NCBI GenBank assembly: GCA_014843695.1
Contig: CM026401.1
Coordinates: 51,701,450 to 51,765,449 of the forward strand
Length of the DNA stretch: 64,000 nt
From: Archivesica marissinica
Taxonomy: Eukaryota; Mollusca; Bivalvia; Venerida; Vesicomyidae
Reading direction: 5' to 3'
The position numbers and the translations under genes were made by a program. Under the pieces are notes generated by a model. It was not told the DNA's origin. It saw only the letters and a list, made by a program, of their open reading frames with translations, and did not search any database. Below are positions 11,762 through 22,472 of this stretch, one piece after another. How positions within the stretch are numbered: position 1 is the first letter of the stretch; every line of letters starts with the position of its first letter.

Positions 11762-12056
11762 CATCCATTCATCCACCTATCTATATATATATCTATATAT
11801 CGCCATGGAGACCATCACCCGCACGTGTCTCAGAATGTCAATATACAACATGCTATATATCAATATATTTAATTATAAATGAAATAATTATTAATTACAA
11901 ATTCCAACCAGGACATCATCCATTCATCCATCCATCTATCTATATATCTATCTATATATCGCCACGGAGACCATCACCCGCACGTGTCTCAGAATGTCAA
12001 TAACCAACATGCTATAAAATATCAATATATTTAATCATAAATAAAATAATTATTAA
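11586..12056. repeat. Duplicated cassette with expanded (CTAT)n microsatellite
   Basis: Two tandem copies begin acaaattccaaccaggacat (about 11588 and 11898). Each runs through a CTAT/CCAT tract, then ggagaccatcacccgcacgt and aatatcaatatatttaat. The first copy carries a long (CTAT)n expansion (about 11610-11780). The second keeps only a short one. Confidence 0.9.
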
Positions 12057-12396
12057 ATATCTTTCAAATTTAATATCGCAAGTTTTTGATGGTACTTGCA
12101 ATTATGTTACTGGTTTATCTCACACATGACACCAGCGATCAGACATAAATATGTCATTAAAATTAAATTTATCGGCCACCAGCAGTACTAGTGTATACAG
12201 TAAACCGTTATGTCGCTGTAGTTAGAGCATTAATAACGTATCTTCTCTTTTGAAGTTTATAATTGTAATGTTTTTTTTATTTGGATAAAAGTAGATTTTA
12301 ATGATGTCGGAACATATTAAAACCATATTTATTAAAGGGCAGACGTCGGAACGCATTTGTCCATTTTAAGCACAATATACATAATAATTGGAAATT
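12057..12396. other. Non-coding AT-rich sequence
   Basis: No coding frame, RNA gene or repeat can be supported here. Confidence 0.5.
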
Positions 12397-12664
12397 GTGT
12401 GTGTTTTACGTTTATTTATCGTCGCTACTACTAGTCGAAGAGATTAGTTATTTTAGATTTTTGGAGGATAGTGAAATGATACAGAGAGAGAGACCCATTC
12501 CAGAGTCTCATCTGGTTCTTTTACGTGCACGGTGTAAAGCACCGACACGAGCTCTAGGTTTAAAGTCCCATCTGAAAGACTGTTAATTTTATTAGGGTCA
12601 GACGGGGGATCGAACCTGCGATCCCTGGATTACCAGTCCAGCGTGTTACCACTGGACTAAGTAA
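12397..12664 (-). mobile_element. SINE family A
   Basis: The reverse complement carries the whole family: tRNA-like head (agtccagtggtaacacgctg, B-box region gcaggttcgatcccc), a linker with taataaaattaacagt, the conserved domain (cacgtaaaagaacc and flanks) and the 3' tail. The tail is slightly damaged near 12430 (ctactactagtcgaagag). Confidence 0.88.
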
Positions 12665-12989
12665 GCACAATAAGTGGCTTTAAATATCCCTCATTTGTTT
12701 TCTCAAAGGTATGCATCTGCTAATACAGTTAGAATTATTATAATCGTTATGCATGTTAAAAATTTAAGACGGCGATTTATTCTGCAAATTTATAAGGGGT
12801 ATAACTATGCACACTAGACGAATCAGCAAGCCTGCCAGAGTTGTCTCCCATACAAGTATAAACTTTATCTATTTTACAATGATTGCCGAAGCAAGCTTTA
12901 ACAACTTATATTATATCACGCTCGTTAGCGCGGATTGTGTAACACTGTAAGTTAGAAATACGCCAATATCGTTTAGAGAAACTACTTAA
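12665..12989. other. Non-coding sequence
   Basis: Nothing can be supported in this stretch. Confidence 0.45.
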
Positions 12990-13205
12990 CCTGTGGCGTC
13001 CGTGGTCCAGTGGTAGAGCGTCGGATTTGGAATCGAACCGTCCTGTGTTCGATACTCGGTCAGGCCACGTATGTAGTGTCAGTTAGCAAGGCACCTCACA
13101 CACATTGCTTAGTACTGGTTAACCACTTAGGTCGGCTACGATAGGACAGGCGTCGATATATTTTGCCTGGTCAGTCAAATAAATATATTTTAACACCGAT
13201 ACTAT
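12990..13205 (+). mobile_element. tRNA-derived SINE, family D
   Basis: It starts with a 72-bp tRNA-like head (tggcgtccgtggtccagtgg, B-box-like gtgttcgatactc, closing ggtcaggcca). The body is caaggcacctcacacacatt and taaccacttaggtcggctac, and the tail is ttttgcctggtcagtcaaat. The head is shared with 31560-31605 and the tail with 20930-21012, both on the - strand. Confidence 0.78.
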
Positions 13206-13382
13206 TAATTGGGCCGTATTGCTACCCGATACGATGCAAGTTAATATTGCTATACTCTGCCGAATAAATTGGACGGAATGTGCAAACAACATAGATCCAG
13301 ATCAGCTCGACGTAACAACGCGTCTTATCAGGATCTATGTTGTTTGCTATTCAGACAGGTGTTTTGTTTGTTCGGGTTTTAC
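13206..13382. other. Short inverted repeat in non-coding sequence
   Basis: The string aacaacatagatccagat at about 13286 is followed by its near complement atcaggatctatgttgtt at about 13328. This gives a hairpin of roughly 15 bp per arm. It may be a MITE remnant or a local inversion. Confidence 0.5.
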
Positions 13383-13512
13383 TTTACGCCTGCATCAGCA
13401 CCATTTTTGGCTCTATCGCCAGTGGACAGTTTACCTAACAACACATTTCCTGCACAGGTTCCAGCGGGTTAACCAGTACTTGGTGCACCAACCTCCGTAA
13501 GAAACTGGCAAA
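13383..13512 (-). mobile_element. SINE family B, partial
   Basis: The + strand shows agtttacctaacaacacatt, then caggttccagcgggttaacc and agtacttggtgcaccaacct. This is the family B body in reverse. The tRNA head is replaced by the CCA microsatellite that starts at once on the right. Confidence 0.75.
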
Positions 13513-14090
13513 TTTAACCTCCACCGCCGCCGCCATCGCCACCACCACCACCACCACCACCACCACCACAACCACCACCACCACCACCACCACCACCACC
13601 ACCACCACCACCACCACCACCACCACCACCACAACCACCACCACCACCACCACCACCACCACCACCACCACCACCAACCACCCACCACCACCCCCACCAC
13701 CACCACCACCCTACCACCACACCACCACCACCACCACCACCACCACCACCACCACCACCACCACTACCACCACCACCACCACCACCAACCACCACCACCA
13801 CCACCACCATCCCACACCACTACTACCACTACCACTACCACCACCACCACCACCACCACCACCACCACCACCACCACTACAACCACCACCACCATCACCA
13901 CCACCACCACCACACCCACCACCACCACCACCACCACCACCACCACCACCACCACCCCACCACCACCACCACCACCACCACCACCACCACCACCACACAC
14001 CACCACCACCACCACCACCACCACCACCACCACCACCACCACCACCACCACCACTACCACCATCACCATCACCACTACCACCACCACTAT
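13513..14090. repeat. (CCA)n trinucleotide microsatellite, about 575 bp
   Basis: The tract is almost pure cac/acc repeats with scattered tac, atc and cccacc interruptions. Its complement reads as poly-Trp, poly-Gly or poly-Val depending on phase. These homopolymer frames are not credible proteins. Confidence 0.97.
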
Positions 14091-14822
14091 ATGGTGTAAT
14101 AAGTATTGCCACATGTCATCAAATAAATATAAAATGCACACTTCTATAAGCCATACGAGTCGTATATTCATTTCTACATACAAGTTTAACTAACTAACCC
14201 GACTTGGTACAAGCTTCGTTAACGTGACGGTATGTGAAACGTTGTACAGTTGCTGTAAGTTGTGGGCAGAGATACATTCTAAATCATAGTGAACATGTAG
14301 CAATTTGGCGGGAACATCTGTTAATTGCATAGAACATTTTAATCATGTTGTCGAAACATAACTTGTTGACGTCACTAAATCGAGGACGTTATCACGGTTC
14401 ACATTCCTTTGAAATTTACATTTGTATAAACATATTTTATTGCCAAACATACTTGTATATAATACAAACAGCGTGGCATTCATAACACTAGCATCATAAC
14501 TGTGCCTGTATGTGTAGTACAGTTATATCATAATTTCTTATATGTACTCACGTGTAATAACACATGGAAGGATTCTGATTGGTTGAGAGATAATCCTTAT
14601 TATTTTTAAATTAAACGTTAAAATATGCATATTTCTATTTGAATCGGTACATGCCGCTAATGGTAGACACACTACTAGTTAAAAGAAGCATTGACGCAAT
14701 TATAACGCTGTCCAAGGCTGCGTTGAGTAGTGACGTCATGCTAGTTTTTAGTGTTAATTTCGTACATGTACGCGTAGAATATAATATAATAATATTGGCC
14801 TTTCTACACCAGTCCAATATTA
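14091..14822. other. Non-coding sequence
   Basis: I find no supportable coding frame or RNA gene. Composition is AT-rich. Confidence 0.45.
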
Positions 14823-15092
14823 ATGTGTGTATTACGTTTATTTATCGTCGCTACCGGTTGCCCATATCAGTGATGCCTCCTGAAGAGATTAGTCATTTTA
14901 GATTTTTGGAGGATAGTGCATGATACAGATAGAGACCCATTCCAGAGTCTCTGGTTCTTTTACGTGCACGATGCATAGCACCGACACGAGACCTCGGTTT
15001 AAAGTCCCATCTGAAAGACTATTAATTTTATTAGGGTCAGACTGGGGATCGAACCTGCGATCCCTGGATTACCAGTCCAGCGTGTTACCACC
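14823..15092 (-). mobile_element. SINE family A
   Basis: The reverse complement gives a nearly complete family A element: the head beginning close to the right end (ggtaacacgctggactggta), the conserved domain and the 3' tail ending in aacgtaatacacac. It directly abuts a non-LTR retrotransposon fragment on the right and may have been inserted into it. Confidence 0.88.
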
Positions 15093-15755
15093 AATATTAA
15101 CAATAATAGTTCAAATACAAATCTAAATTTGTATATACCTAACGCAAATGGTGAGATGTTTAAGGGTAGCCTTTTATACTCGGGACCAATTGTATGGAAC
15201 TGTCTACCCTTGGAAATAAAAACTTCAAGCTCACTTACTTTGTTTAAATCGAATTGTTTAACATGGCTGGATGTCTAATATTTACTAATACTGTCAACTA
15301 CTGTTCATAATCCATGCATACAACTTGTAGTTTATGTAGATGCGTTCTTACTTCTATTAGTTCTAATACCACATGTCTTTTAGTTCAGTTGTTTTGTATG
15401 TCATGTGTGTATAAATATGTTTTTATGCTTAATTTATACAAACATTTTTTTTAGCTCGATTGCGAAACAAGTTCTTATAACTTATACTAATCACTCTCGA
15501 GACCTCATTCCTGATGGAATCCGTCGCCACGAGGCAGAGAGAAGAGGCATGTGGAATTTAAATGCCTTGCCTAAGGACACAATCGTAACGGCTCCAGCGG
15601 GGCTCGAACTCCGGGCCGTTCGCACGTGAAGCGAACGCGCTACCACTGAGCTATCACGACATTTTTATGTTTAAGAGGGCCCCATGGAAGATTAACCTTG
15701 CTAAATGGGTTACCCTCTCTAAATAAAGAATGTACTTACTTACTTACTACTTACT
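15093..15755 (+). mobile_element. Non-LTR retrotransposon 3' fragment, split by a SINE
   Basis: The frame ending in TAA at 15276-15278 encodes YSGPIVWNCLPLEIKTSSSL and then a basic end. This is the typical C-terminus of jockey/CR1-like reverse-transcriptase proteins (motif GPxxWNxLP). The 3' UTR continues and is interrupted at 15447-15663 by a family C SINE. It ends at about 15720-15755 with aataaagaatgtacttactt and an (acttactt)-type simple tail. Only the last part of the element is present. Confidence 0.75.
15447..15663 (-). mobile_element. tRNA-derived SINE, family C
   Basis: Reverse complement: tRNA-like head gtcgtgatagctcagtggta, B-box region ggagttcgagccccgctgga, body gccttaggcaaggcattt in family form, and an end with aacttgtttcgcaatcgagc followed by A-rich sequence. 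It sits inside the retrotransposon fragment at 15093-15755. Confidence 0.88.
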
Positions 15756-16345
15756 AGATTGCAAGTATAAATGTATGACGTCACGACAGTGTTTTAATTT
15801 GAGGTATTGTATAGCTATTCAATACACTGCACTGCACAGCATTGAGTGTGTTCAGCGTTGTAACTACTAGACACCTCTTATTCAAATATTGTAACACGAT
15901 GTATGCATTCAAGTACATGAATACAGAAATCTTGAAATCTTGGCGGAGTATAATCAAATGATTTTAAGGGTGCAAGGGATAGTTACGATACCTTTTCCAT
16001 TCATTCGAAGTAGAACTAATGCCAGGTAAATATTTAAAAGGAAAACATACACCATTTTGCAAAACAAACTGGCGTACACTAGTTGCATATTATGTAACAC
16101 TATCTCTGAAATGCTGATAACCCAATTACAAAAAAAAAACCCATCCATACCCCGAATCCACCCGTTTTATAACTCTAGAAGTTATTATTTTAGGATCAAA
16201 TTAGCCGAAAGGGACTATAAACGTTTCCATTCGCTGCAGCGATACGACACTTATATTCAGCCCCTATTTCAATGTTAATATGACGAAGCTTGCATATCAC
16301 CTACACTCAGAACTTTCTCCAGACCGAACGGATTTCTTTCGGAAA
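15756..16345. other. Non-coding sequence
   Basis: Nothing can be supported in this stretch. Short open frames here have no recognisable content. Confidence 0.45.
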
Positions 16346-16573
16346 TTTAGGGATAACTGCGTCAGAGTTAAAGGGATATAGTCGTGTTGGTGCTTAAGGG
16401 AGACAACTGTGTAAGAGTTAAAGGGATATAGCCGTGTTGGTGCTTAAGGGAGACAACTGTGTCAGAGTTAAAGGGATATAGTCGTGTTGGTGCTTAAGGG
16501 AGACAACTGTGTCAGAGTTAAAGGGATATAGCCGTGTTGGTGCTTAAGGGAGACAACGGTGTCAGAGTTAAAG
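16346..16573. repeat. 50-bp minisatellite, about 4.5 units
   Basis: The unit is gtgtcagagttaaagggata, then tagccgtgttggtgcttaag and ggagacaact. Units differ by one or two bases (tagtcg or tagccg, gtcag or gtaag). The last partial unit runs straight into a family B SINE at agttaaagtacttggtg. Confidence 0.92.
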
Positions 16574-16706
16574 TACTTGGTGCACCAACCTCCGTAAGAA
16601 ACTGCCAACATGTTCATATAAATGAGACACGGCCTGAGCATTTGATGATAGGTTACAGTGGTATACATGACAGCGACCGTAACCACTCGACCACGAAGGC
16701 GAACAA
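16573..16706 (-). mobile_element. SINE family B, partial
   Basis: The reverse complement begins with a Ser/Leu-type head (cgccttcgtggtcgagtggt) and ends in the family body (cttacggaggttggtgcacc). Part of the B-box region is deleted near 16640. Confidence 0.72.
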
Positions 16707-16740
16707 TATATAAATTACCTAAGATAACAATGCCTTGTCA

Positions 16741-17031
16741 CAGACGGATCTGTAGCCCAGTGGTAAAACGCTGGACTAGTAATCCAGGGATCGCAGGTTC
16801 GATCCCCCGTCTGACCCTAATAAAATTAACAGTCTTTCAGATGGGACGTTAAACCGAGGTCTCGTGTCGGTGCTTTACACCGTGCACGTAAAAGAACCAG
16901 AGGAGACTCTGTAATGGGTCTCTGTCTGTATCATTGCACTATCCTCCAAACTCTAAAATTACTAATCTCTTCAGGAGGTGTCGCTCATATGGGCAACCGG
17001 TAGCGACGATAAATAAACGTAAAACACACAC
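16741..17031 (+). mobile_element. SINE family A, full-length reference copy
   Basis: tRNA-like head ggatctgtagcccagtggta with B-box region gcaggttcgatcccccgtct, then taataaaattaacagtcttt. The conserved central domain follows (gatgggacgttaaaccgagg to acgtaaaagaacc), then tgtatcattgcactatcctc, and the 3' tail (gtcgctcatatgggcaaccg, gtagcgacgataaataaacg) closing in a CA-rich end. The organisation, a tRNA head with a conserved central domain and a LINE-derived tail, matches the conserved-domain SINE superfamilies known in invertebrates. I cannot name the family. Confidence 0.92.
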
Positions 17032-17744
17032 AATGCCTTGTCTTAATTAGCTAAACCACATACAAAACGCAAACTATGTTTGCAATGGACACGACTTGCG
17101 ATCGTTTATTCACTGTAATAATGAGGTTAATTACAAGTACAAAACAAAATGTTTTCAAATCTCTTTGATTGTATTTCGTACATATAGTCGAATACATGAC
17201 ACAGAGCCTCGGCGCAGACCGAGATACACGGGACCAGGGTACAAATCAGAGGTAAAAAAAAATCATTAATGATAAATGTAAAAAAATCTCTGGAAAACTG
17301 TATCCAATGTAAGGCCTCATGGCAATTTCATATATTTTTACTAACACCATATCTTTGCTTGTTTGTAGATTAAAATAATAGTTTCCAAACGATAACATAT
17401 TCATACTCGGTTTTACGATATACTGCATGATACTCATAACGATAACGAATCTGAATTCAATTCGATTTTAACAGTTAAGTCATATAATATGGAAACCCGT
17501 TCATAGATCTCATTCACGAACCAATTCGAATTTGATCTAAGCCTAGCATAGAACTGACGATCAATCGAACCATATCACATGGCCAAGCACGCACTCACAG
17601 TCATGTGGTCATCTTTTATATTTATGTTTTGGGCCAAGTATTATTAAGACATACGTTCTGAGCTATACTAACGTAACACTTAGAACTTGCAATTATGTAC
17701 GTCTACACACTTTATTTGAAAAAACCCACATAGTCATTGATACG
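17032..17744. other. Non-coding sequence
   Basis: AT-rich stretch without a supportable gene or repeat. Confidence 0.45.
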
Positions 17745-18276
17745 AAACTCACTCCTGCGCCTCCCGGTGATACGAAACTCACCCCTGTGCCTCCCGCTGA
17801 TACGAAACTCACCCCTGCGCCTCCCGCTGATACGAAACTTACCATTGCGCCTCCCGCTGATACGAAACTTACCATTGCGCCTCCCGCTGATACGAAACTT
17901 ACCCCTGCGCCTCCCGCTGATACGAAACTTACCCATGCGCCTCCCGCTGATACGAAACTTACCATTGCGCCTCCCGGTGATACGAAACTCACCCCTGTGC
18001 CTCCCGGGGATACTACACTTACCCCTGCGCCTCCCGGTGATACGAAACTCACCCCTGTGCCTCCCGGGGATACTACACTTACCCCTGCGCCTCCCGGTGA
18101 TACGAAACTCACCCATGCGCCTCCCGGGGATACTAAACTTACCCTTGCGCATCCCGGTGATTCGAAACTCACCCTGCGCCTCCCGGGGATACTACACTTA
18201 CCCCTGCGCCTCCCGGGGATACTACACTTACCCCTGCGCCTCCCGGTGATACGAAACTTACCCCTGCGCCTTCCGT
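17745..18276. repeat. 30-bp minisatellite, about 17-18 units
   Basis: The unit is gatacgaaactcacccctgc and then gcctcccgct, exactly 30 bp. In the second half two unit types alternate (ggtgatacgaaactc and ggggatactacactt), a 60-bp higher-order period. A 1-bp deletion near 18173 (accctgcgcc) shifts later units. As 30 is a multiple of 3, phase is kept and several phases stay open on both strands: PPADTKLTPA on +, VSFVSAGGAG on -. No splice or expression context supports coding. Confidence 0.93.
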
Positions 18277-19753
18277 GTTATTATTACGAAATTAGTAAAC
18301 GTCACGGTCACATGCTTTGTAGTGTTCTAATGTTCGCCAATGTTTGGGTATTTTCTGAAGGGTTATTATCAGTACCATAAACATTCCAGTGAATTCACGG
18401 TTTAATATCCATATAGGCTACGGTAAATAGCGTAAACAGACAGTGCAAGCAGTATATATCTGTCTTTCATCATTAATTATCGTTTTCTTTATTTTTCATT
18501 TGTTATTTTTGTTTTTTGTTTTTTGTTTAGTTTAAGATACAAGAATAATCAACCAACATGTGCACCACTCCGTCTGGTATATCATAACCTGATTTAGCTG
18601 CCAGCCTTGTAAGGTTCCTGACCCACTCTCTCAGACTATTGACACGGGCGATGCTGTTAACCTATCTATATAACACAACAACATAGTGTGGAGTCTGGAC
18701 AAATGGTTTCGGGTTCAATACCAAAAAACTAAAAAAACATAATTATAGCCCACATATAATAGTGCCGGGGTGTTACTTTTAAACTTGCTTGGAATGGCCT
18801 AACAAATTGTATTTATAATGTCAAGCCTATAGTGTATCATAGTGTTCTTTAAAACAAAAACAAAACAAATGTTTTTAGGTATTTGGTTTGAACCCAAACT
18901 CATTTGTCCAGTGCCAAATCGTCTGTGATCTCTACGAGATGGTAGATGATGGAATTGTTTGTCAGAAACGTGTGTTTTCCACTAGAAATGACATTTGATT
19001 TTATGTTACAATGCATTTTGACTATTGTGGGTTGTAATGTGAGGCTGGGGTAGTAATCCGGCTGAGGGGGTTGTGTCCCGGGTATGCGCCGGATGTCTGC
19101 GATATCAGCCGGATAGAAGCACATGTCCACTTATACATGGTCAACTTTACCGCCTGTTGGTAAACCCATTATCGACTAAAATAGTAACGTTTACAGACTA
19201 AATATAGAATAGTTACCCCATCCCTGCCCCCACAACTCCAACGAAGCCTCCATAAGTATATGTGTCAATGTACAGAACACGTCCAGATTCCAGAAGCGCA
19301 CTGGCTCTTATATATGTCCATATGTTAAATCTATAGAAGTATTTTGAGTTATCCAACAAGTTGGCCTTTTCCTTTCGATACAGGTTAACTAACTAGTGTT
19401 GTGTAAATGTGCATGAAATTGATTTCAATGTACAAAGGTAAAGGGTAAAAATAAATTAATTATTTGAAAATAATATTTATGTCATACGCATGTTTTCTCA
19501 AAGTCCGTAATATTTAGATTCATATACTCAGTGTACATTGAAACATTTCAAAATAATTCTGTAACCTTCTCCATTTAGTTCTCCAAATCAGTTATTAACA
19601 TGCATTCATTGTTTACTATATTTATTTGTTAATTCACTGTCTGTTCATTTATATCATGCATACATTATCCTCATGGGCTTTTAAACCTAATGGAATTGAA
19701 AATAAACTATCTTTGACTATCTTTATGTCTTAGTTTAGCTTATACAGTTATTG
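18277..19753. other. Non-coding sequence with one dispersed repeat
   Basis: No gene is supported. The stretch 18770-18940 (cttgcttggaatggcctaac and the later aaaacaaatgtttttaggta) resembles 28540-28700 (tttgtttggaatgggcctaa), so a decayed interspersed repeat is present in both places. The first exon of the sacsin-like gene may lie in this region or further upstream, but I cannot point to it. Confidence 0.45.
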
Positions 19754-19914
19754 TAGTTCGATTGCGAAACAAGTTCATTCAACTTATATTAATCACTCTG
19801 GAGACCTCCTGATGGAATCCATCGTAACGAGGGAGAGAGAAGAGGCAATATGGAATTTAAATGCCTTGCATAAGGGCACAATCGTAACGGCTACAGCGGA
19901 GCTCGAACTTGTCT
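19754..19914 (-). mobile_element. SINE family C, truncated in the head
   Basis: The + strand reads ttcgattgcgaaacaagttc, then gagggagagagaagaggcaa and cacaatcgtaacggctacag, the family C element in reverse. It breaks off inside the tRNA-like head at gagctcgaacttgtc. Confidence 0.8.
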
Positions 19915-20019
19915 TGTGCATAGCACCGATGCAGATGAACCTCGGTTTAGAAGCTACTGTTGGGAGACGACAGGATGGGGGGGGGTGAACTCACGATTCT
20001 TGATATTCAGTCCAGCATG

Positions 20020-20110
20020 TATGCACCCGGGTGGAATAAAAGGGGCATCCGGGGGGCCAACATATGACGTAAGCTGTTGGTGCGAATTTCAACGCAAAAC
20101 AAACCAATTA
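20020..20110 (+). mobile_element. Family E-like SINE fragment
   Basis: Resembles 10630-10710: cacccgggtggaataaaagg, then acatatgacgtaagctgttg and a segment rich in aaacaaaccaa. Weakly conserved. Confidence 0.4.
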
Positions 20111-20202
20111 AACCAACGTGCAAAGCACGAATATACGACCATACAATTATATTTTATATTCATAACGCCACATATAACGGAGGTGCAAGAGATAGTTTCT
20201 AC

Positions 20203-20340
20203 ACATTTATTTTAGCTTTATTGCGAAACAAGTTCTTAGAATTTAATTTATATTCATCACGCCCGAGACAGCATTCCGGAATCCATCGCACGAGGGAGAG
20301 AGAAGAGGCAATGTGGCATTTAAGTGCCTTGCCTAATTGC
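20203..20340 (-). mobile_element. SINE family C, 3' part, fused to SINE A
   Basis: The + strand shows the reverse complement of family C from its 3' end (ttattttagctttattgcga) to the body (gccttgcctaattgc). At about 20340 it switches without a spacer to family A on the + strand. Confidence 0.8.
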
Positions 20341-20498
20341 TTTATACCGTGCACGTAAGCGAACCGGAGGAGACTCTGGAATCGGTCTCTACCTGTATCA
20401 TTGCAATATCCTAAATTTACAATGATCATTCTTTGCAGAGGACGTCGCTTATATGGGCAACCGGTAGCGACGATAAATAAACGCAAATCACAATACAC
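20341..20498 (+). mobile_element. SINE family A, 5'-truncated
   Basis: Starts inside the conserved domain (taccgtgcacgtaagcgaac) and continues through gtatcattgcaatatcct to the tail gggcaaccggtagcgacgat and aacgcaaatcac. Confidence 0.85.
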
Positions 20499-20582
20499 AA
20501 ATATGACCTCCCAGTTGAATGCCTTATTTCTTAATAATCAGTGTGTCCACATATGCCTGAACACTTATAAATAGAGAGAAAG

Positions 20583-20805
20583 GAAGTTGTGATAGCGCAG
20601 TGGAAGTAGGGTAAGAACGGCCCGGAGTACGAGCCCCGCTGGAGCCATTACGATTAGGCAAGCAAGGCATTTAAATTCAATTCCACGCTGCCTCTTCTCT
20701 CCTCCTAGAGGCGATGTATTCCACCAGGAATGAGGTATCGAGACAGTGATTAATATAAGTTTTAAGAATTTGATTTGCAATCAAGGTAAAATAAATTTGT
20801 ATACA
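20583..20805 (+). mobile_element. SINE family C
   Basis: Head gttgtgatagcgcagtggaa and ggagtacgagccccgctgga, body gcaaggcatttaaattcaat and cctcttctctcctcctagag, and 3' end with aatttgatttgcaatcaagg. Diverged from the other copies, with a deletion in the anticodon-arm region. Confidence 0.82.
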
Positions 20806-20929
20806 CTAATAAAGAGAAGTAAAATGGAACAATATACTTATCTGTTTAGCCTGGGTTCCAGTCTGTCGATTTTTCACTTTTTAACTTCTGGCAATATGAT
20901 CAGAAACTCAATACTGCCCAATTAATAGT

Positions 20930-21012
20930 ATCGGTGTTAATATATATTTATTTGACTGACCAGGCAAAATGTATCGACACCTGTTTCCAGGCTATTATCT
21001 GTCCTGTGGCTG
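20930..21012 (-). mobile_element. SINE family D, 3' fragment
   Basis: The + strand tcggtgttaatatatattta then tttgactgaccaggcaaaat and gtatcgacacctgt is the reverse complement of the tail of the 12990-13205 element. Confidence 0.7.
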
Positions 21013-21028
21013 TATTTAGTTTATACAT

Positions 21029-21240
21029 GCACACATTTATTTTAGCTTGATTGCGACTTATGTTAATCACTCTCGAGGCCTCATTCCTGGTGGAATCCAT
21101 CGCCATGAGGGAGAGAAGGGGCAATGTGGAATTTAAATGCCTTGCCTAAGGGCACAATCGTAGCGGCTCCAGCGGGGCTCGAACTCCGGGCCTTTCGCAC
21201 CTGAATCGAACGATCTACAACTGCGCTATCACGACTTCCA
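21029..21240 (-). mobile_element. SINE family C
   Basis: Reverse complement with the complete tRNA-like head (gaagtcgtgatagcgcagtt), B-box region ggagttcgagccccgctgga and body gcaaggcatttaaattccac. A short deletion in the 3' part removes the aacaagttc segment. Confidence 0.85.
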
Positions 21241-21905
21241 CTGGCTGTATTAATTTTGCTGTCGTGACAATGCTTGCTGTAGGAAACTGTGCAGATAAAT
21301 ACGGTGAAGTTTGAACAATATGCCCACCAAATATAACGGTTGAATCCTCGGTGTACAAACTGCCAATAGGGTGGACGCTTTTTAACAACTACGGTACCCG
21401 AACGACTATACAATTTGCTATCTGATATTTAATAGCAATGACTAATTTAAGTTTTATTTAAGTTAAGGTTATATGAAAGTCAGGGCACTTGCTATCTATC
21501 CGGGATTGAAACAGAAATACAAGAATGGGTAAGCTTATTTCTGCATATCATAAATAAAGTATATTGTTGTCGTCATCTAGATTGTACGTGTTTCATTAAT
21601 ATTGTGTGCTCTTCATTACTATATATCTATTAATGTATTGGTATTGCAACTACTTGCCCCCTCCCCCACCCATCGCTATATGTCTCAATCCCACCTGTGC
21701 GGTATAATTCGTTCACGTAAGGGAGCTATCCTGCTGGAATAAATTCAATGTGCATCCTCTATACCGTAAAATGAAATCTCTTTATTATATTACTATATGT
21801 AAATTGATTTACCATTTTGAATATATACGCATGTTAAATGTATTGTATTACGTGACCTATATATTAATATATATTTGTATCTTTTTGAGGATGTATCTGT
21901 TCTGT
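21241..21905. other. Non-coding sequence
   Basis: No gene can be supported in this stretch. Confidence 0.45.
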
Positions 21906-22203
21906 TGTGTGTGTGTGTTTTACGTTTATTTATCGTCGCTACAGGTTGCTCATATGAGCGACGCCTCCTGAAGAGATTAGTCATTTTAGATTTCGGAGGA
22001 TAGTGCAATGATAGTGTAATGATACAGAAAGAGACACGTTCTAGGATATCCTCTGGTTCTTTTACGTGCACGGTGTAAAGCACCGACACGAGACCTCGGT
22101 TTAAAGTCCCATCTGAAAGACTGTTAATTTTATTAGGGCAAGACGGGGGATCGAACCCTGGAATACCAACTCAAAGTGTTGACCACTGGACTACAGACCC
22201 GTC
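21906..22203 (-). mobile_element. SINE family A
   Basis: Reverse complement of a full element: head tctgtagtccagtggtcaac, B-box region partly deleted (ggttcgatcccccgt kept), conserved domain, tail. It carries a small internal duplication (gcaatgatagtgtaatgata). Confidence 0.85.
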
Positions 22204-22213
22204 TCTGTTCTCT

Positions 22214-22348
22214 GTGTGTGTTTTATGTTTATTTATCGTCGCTACCGGTTGCCCATATGAGCGACGCCTCCTGAAGAGATTAGTCATTTTAGATTTTCGG
22301 AGGATAGTGCAATGATACAGACATATACCCATTTCAGAGACTCCTCGC
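22214..22348 (-). mobile_element. SINE family A, 3' half
   Basis: A second copy directly beyond the first in the same orientation: gttttatgtttatttatcgt, cgctaccggttgcccatatg, and on to tacccatttcagagactcct. The head and central domain are missing. Confidence 0.85.
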
Positions 22349-22472
22349 AAAATTCCAAAACTCGTTTTATAAAACAGTGAACGAACTCACCACTAATGTA
22401 ACATCATATGTATATAATGCACTGCGAACTTCCCATTTTGAGCGGAACACCAAGGTGGATACAACTTACATG

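Noticed and set aside
13431..14183. Poly-Trp, poly-Gly and poly-Val frames on the - strand
   Set aside because: They come from the (CCA)n microsatellite. Such homopolymers are not plausible proteins.
16741..16815. tRNA gene (head of the family A SINE and similar heads of families B, C, D and E)
   Set aside because: Each is followed by a conserved SINE body, and the arms are imperfect, so they are SINE promoters rather than functional tRNA genes.
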